A DNA stretch of 64,000 bases, from positions 186,001 through 250,000 of the forward strand of contig DASTHI010000026.1 of the NCBI GenBank assembly GCA_035718275.1, given 5' to 3'. Below, one piece after another: positions 62,753 to 64,000 of the stretch (position 1 is its first letter; each line of letters starts with the position of its first letter). Position numbers and translations under genes: made by a program. This DNA comes from Pseudolabrys sp035718275. GTDB lineage: Bacteria; Pseudomonadota; Alphaproteobacteria; Rhizobiales; Xanthobacteraceae. The notes beneath the pieces are model-generated. The model worked only from the letters and a program-made list of their open reading frames with translations, searched no databases and was not told the origin of the DNA.

Positions 62753-63177
62753 CCGGCGCTCAGTGCGGCGCTGAGCTTCTGGGCCTGCTCCGCAAGTACT
62801 TCCGGCTTCTCCTTTTCGCTTGCGGGAGGCTTCATAGGAACGCCCGTTTTGCGCGGTATCACGTGGACATGAAGATGAAAGACGACCTGGCCGCCGGCGC
62901 CCTCATTGAACTGCTGGACAGTGATGCCGTCGGCTGAAAACGCCTTCATGGCGGCCTTGGCGATCCTTTGCACGACGGTCATGACGTGCGCGAGATCAGT
63001 CGCCCCGATGTCCAGAATATTGCGGGCAGGGGCTTTGGGCAGCACCAAGGTGTGGCCCGGCGTACGAGGCATTATGTCGAGAAAAGCGAACGCCTTGTCA
63101 TCTTCATATACTTTATAGCAGGGCAGTTCTCCGCGGAGAATTTTGGCAAAAATGTTGTTCGGATCATAGTTTGGCAT
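62749..63177 (-). CDS. HIT family hydrolase (HinT-like)
   Basis: Histidine-triad nucleotide hydrolase of 142 aa acting on AMP-linked substrates. The triad HLHVHV supplies H101, H103 and H105. Upstream are FAKILRGELPCYKVYEDD, LDIMPRTPGHTLVLPK and QFNEGAGGQVVFH. The C-terminal ~30 residues are Lys/Pro/Glu-rich. Stands alone in front of the FemAB-like gene on the same strand. Confidence 0.93.
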   Translation of the reverse strand: MPNYDPNNIFAKILRGELPCYKVYEDDKAFAFLDIMPRTPGHTLVLPKAPARNILDIGATDLAHVMTVVQRIAKAAMKAFSADGITVQQFNEGAGGQVVFHLHVHVIPRKTGVPMKPPASEKEKPEVLAEQAQKLSAALSAG

Positions 63178-63262
63178 AGGTGAACCCCACTATCTCCTCT
63201 GATGGACAACAACTCTGACCCGGGGCGGTGGAATTCCGCAAGCCCACTATCGTGCGGCGTTT

Positions 63263-64000
63263 TCAATCCTGTTCGACGAGGTCTTTGCGGAATGGCGCGG
63301 CGGCCGCAAGCTCCCGACCCGCCGCCTGCACATAAATCCGCTCCCGCGAGAGATAATCCGCAATCGCACGTCTCAAAGACGGATTTGCAATGAAATGGGC
63401 TGAGTATGTCGTGTGAGGCAGGTAGCCTCGCGCCAGCTTGTGCTCTCCCTGAGCGCCGGCCTCGACCCGCCGCAGTCGATGGGCAATGGCGTAGTCGATT
63501 GCTTGATAGTAGCAGATCTCGAAGTGCAGAAACGGATGGTGCTCGATTGCGCCCCAGTTTCGACCGTAGAGTGTGTCATCGCCGATGAAATTGATTGCAC
63601 CGGCAATCCAACGTCCCGCGCGCTTTGCCATTATGAGCAGGATGCGTTCCCCCATCTTGCGTCCGACAATGGAAAAGAACTCTCGGCTGAGATAAGGGCG
63701 TCCCCATTTTCGAGAGCCTGTTTCCATGTAGAAAGAAAAGAATGCATCCCACACGGATTCAGTCAGAGCGCTTCCGGTCAGCCACTGCACGTCGATTCCA
63801 GCGCTCAACGACTCCTTTCGCTCCCGGCGAATGGTTTTGCGCTTACGCGAAGCCAGGGCAGCGAGAAAATCATCGAACGAGCCGTAGCCGGCATTGTGCC
63901 AATGAAATTGTTGATCCGCGCGCAACAGGAATCCGCGTTGTCCGAGAAAGCGCCACTCGGATTCGGTGAGAAACGTCACGTGCGCAGACGATAGTCCGTT
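63263..64000 (-). CDS. FemAB/GNAT-like acyltransferase (DUF482-type), 5' end outside window
   Basis: C-terminal ~246 residues of a GNAT-fold protein of the FemAB-like (DUF482) family; the frame runs open through the right edge, so the start is missing (family length ~380-400 aa). Conserved blocks: SSAHVTFLTESEW, FHWHNAGYGSFDDFLAALASRKRKTIRRERKE, FFSFYMETGSRKWGRPYLSREFF, GRNWGAIEHHPFLHFEICYYQAIDYAI and GAQGEHKLARGYLPHTTYSAHFI. Likely cytoplasmic peptidoglycan- or lipid-related aminoacyl/acyl transfer, by family analogy only; the substrate is unknown. Confidence 0.85.
   Translation of the reverse strand, partial: NGLSSAHVTFLTESEWRFLGQRGFLLRADQQFHWHNAGYGSFDDFLAALASRKRKTIRRERKESLSAGIDVQWLTGSALTESVWDAFFSFYMETGSRKWGRPYLSREFFSIVGRKMGERILLIMAKRAGRWIAGAINFIGDDTLYGRNWGAIEHHPFLHFEICYYQAIDYAIAHRLRRVEAGAQGEHKLARGYLPHTTYSAHFIANPSLRRAIADYLSRERIYVQAAGRELAAAAPFRKDLVEQD

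Noticed and set aside
1..64000. tRNA, rRNA, CRISPR, insertion sequence, prophage or known riboswitch
   Set aside because: Read for them on both strands by eye and none could be supported; a covariance-model scan would be decisive.

Overview
The window looks like chromosomal DNA of an alphaproteobacterium of the order Hyphomicrobiales (Rhizobiales), close to the Bradyrhizobiaceae/Xanthobacteraceae. The grounds are gene content and order: hom-glpX-recJ, MipZ instead of Min proteins, ClpS followed by ClpA, class I PHA synthase and a phasin, orphan Bug/TctC binding proteins, DUF1489 and several small rhizobial proteins of unknown function. Coding density is high. No rRNA, tRNA, insertion sequence, phage gene, CRISPR array or replication origin was recognised. 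The window cuts two genes: a diguanylate cyclase at the left edge and a FemAB/GNAT-like protein at the right edge.

Layout. 1-13.8 kb: GGDEF protein, RhlE-type helicase, isoprenylcysteine-methyltransferase-like membrane protein, pobA, POT peptide transporter, a Bug/TctC receptor, a secreted hypothetical, parE, an AI-2E/PerM transporter, DedA, a secreted GlcG/HbpS-like protein and an Hdr-like Fe-S protein. 14-16.8 kb: argC and an AidB-like acyl-CoA dehydrogenase. 16.8-19.9 kb: MAPEG, then a sulfide-response block (TSUP exporter, rhodanese, BigR-type repressor, and the divergent persulfide-dioxygenase-like Blh) around an AT-rich operator. 19.9-30.6 kb: phaC, a lipoprotein, an AlaC-like aminotransferase, hom, glpX, a MetE-like protein, recJ, a small membrane protein, rhodanese and GST. 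30.8-33.8 kb: a NEW3 surface protein with ABC ATPase and permease. 33.9-38.2 kb: NUDIX, a phospholipase-D/VTT fusion with an EEP-family partner, CsbD and a DUF1236-like protein.

38.4-49.5 kb holds the two subunits of a biotin carboxylase/carboxyltransferase, probably methylcrotonyl-CoA carboxylase. They are separated by about 7 kb containing a TDT transporter, a leaderless-looking binding protein, an NADPH:quinone reductase, small hypotheticals, a GYD protein and a second Bug receptor. 49.5-54.5 kb: panC, mipZ, a VWA protein with a membrane J-domain protein, and a D,D-carboxypeptidase with SPOR domain (cell division and wall). 54.5-64 kb: phasin, two paralogous Tad-type VWA proteins on the minus strand, clpS-clpA, azlCD, a HIT hydrolase and the FemAB-like protein.

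Three connected themes stand out. PHA storage: phaC and the phasin, whose promoter carries two TGC-N3-GCA motifs. Reactive sulfur: BigR, Blh, rhodanese and TSUP. Envelope and division: MipZ, Dac-SPOR and Tad-like proteins. The least ordinary piece is the Tad-like VWA protein at 55.2-56.8 kb, which carries four regularly spaced C-x10-C modules where its neighbour has one.
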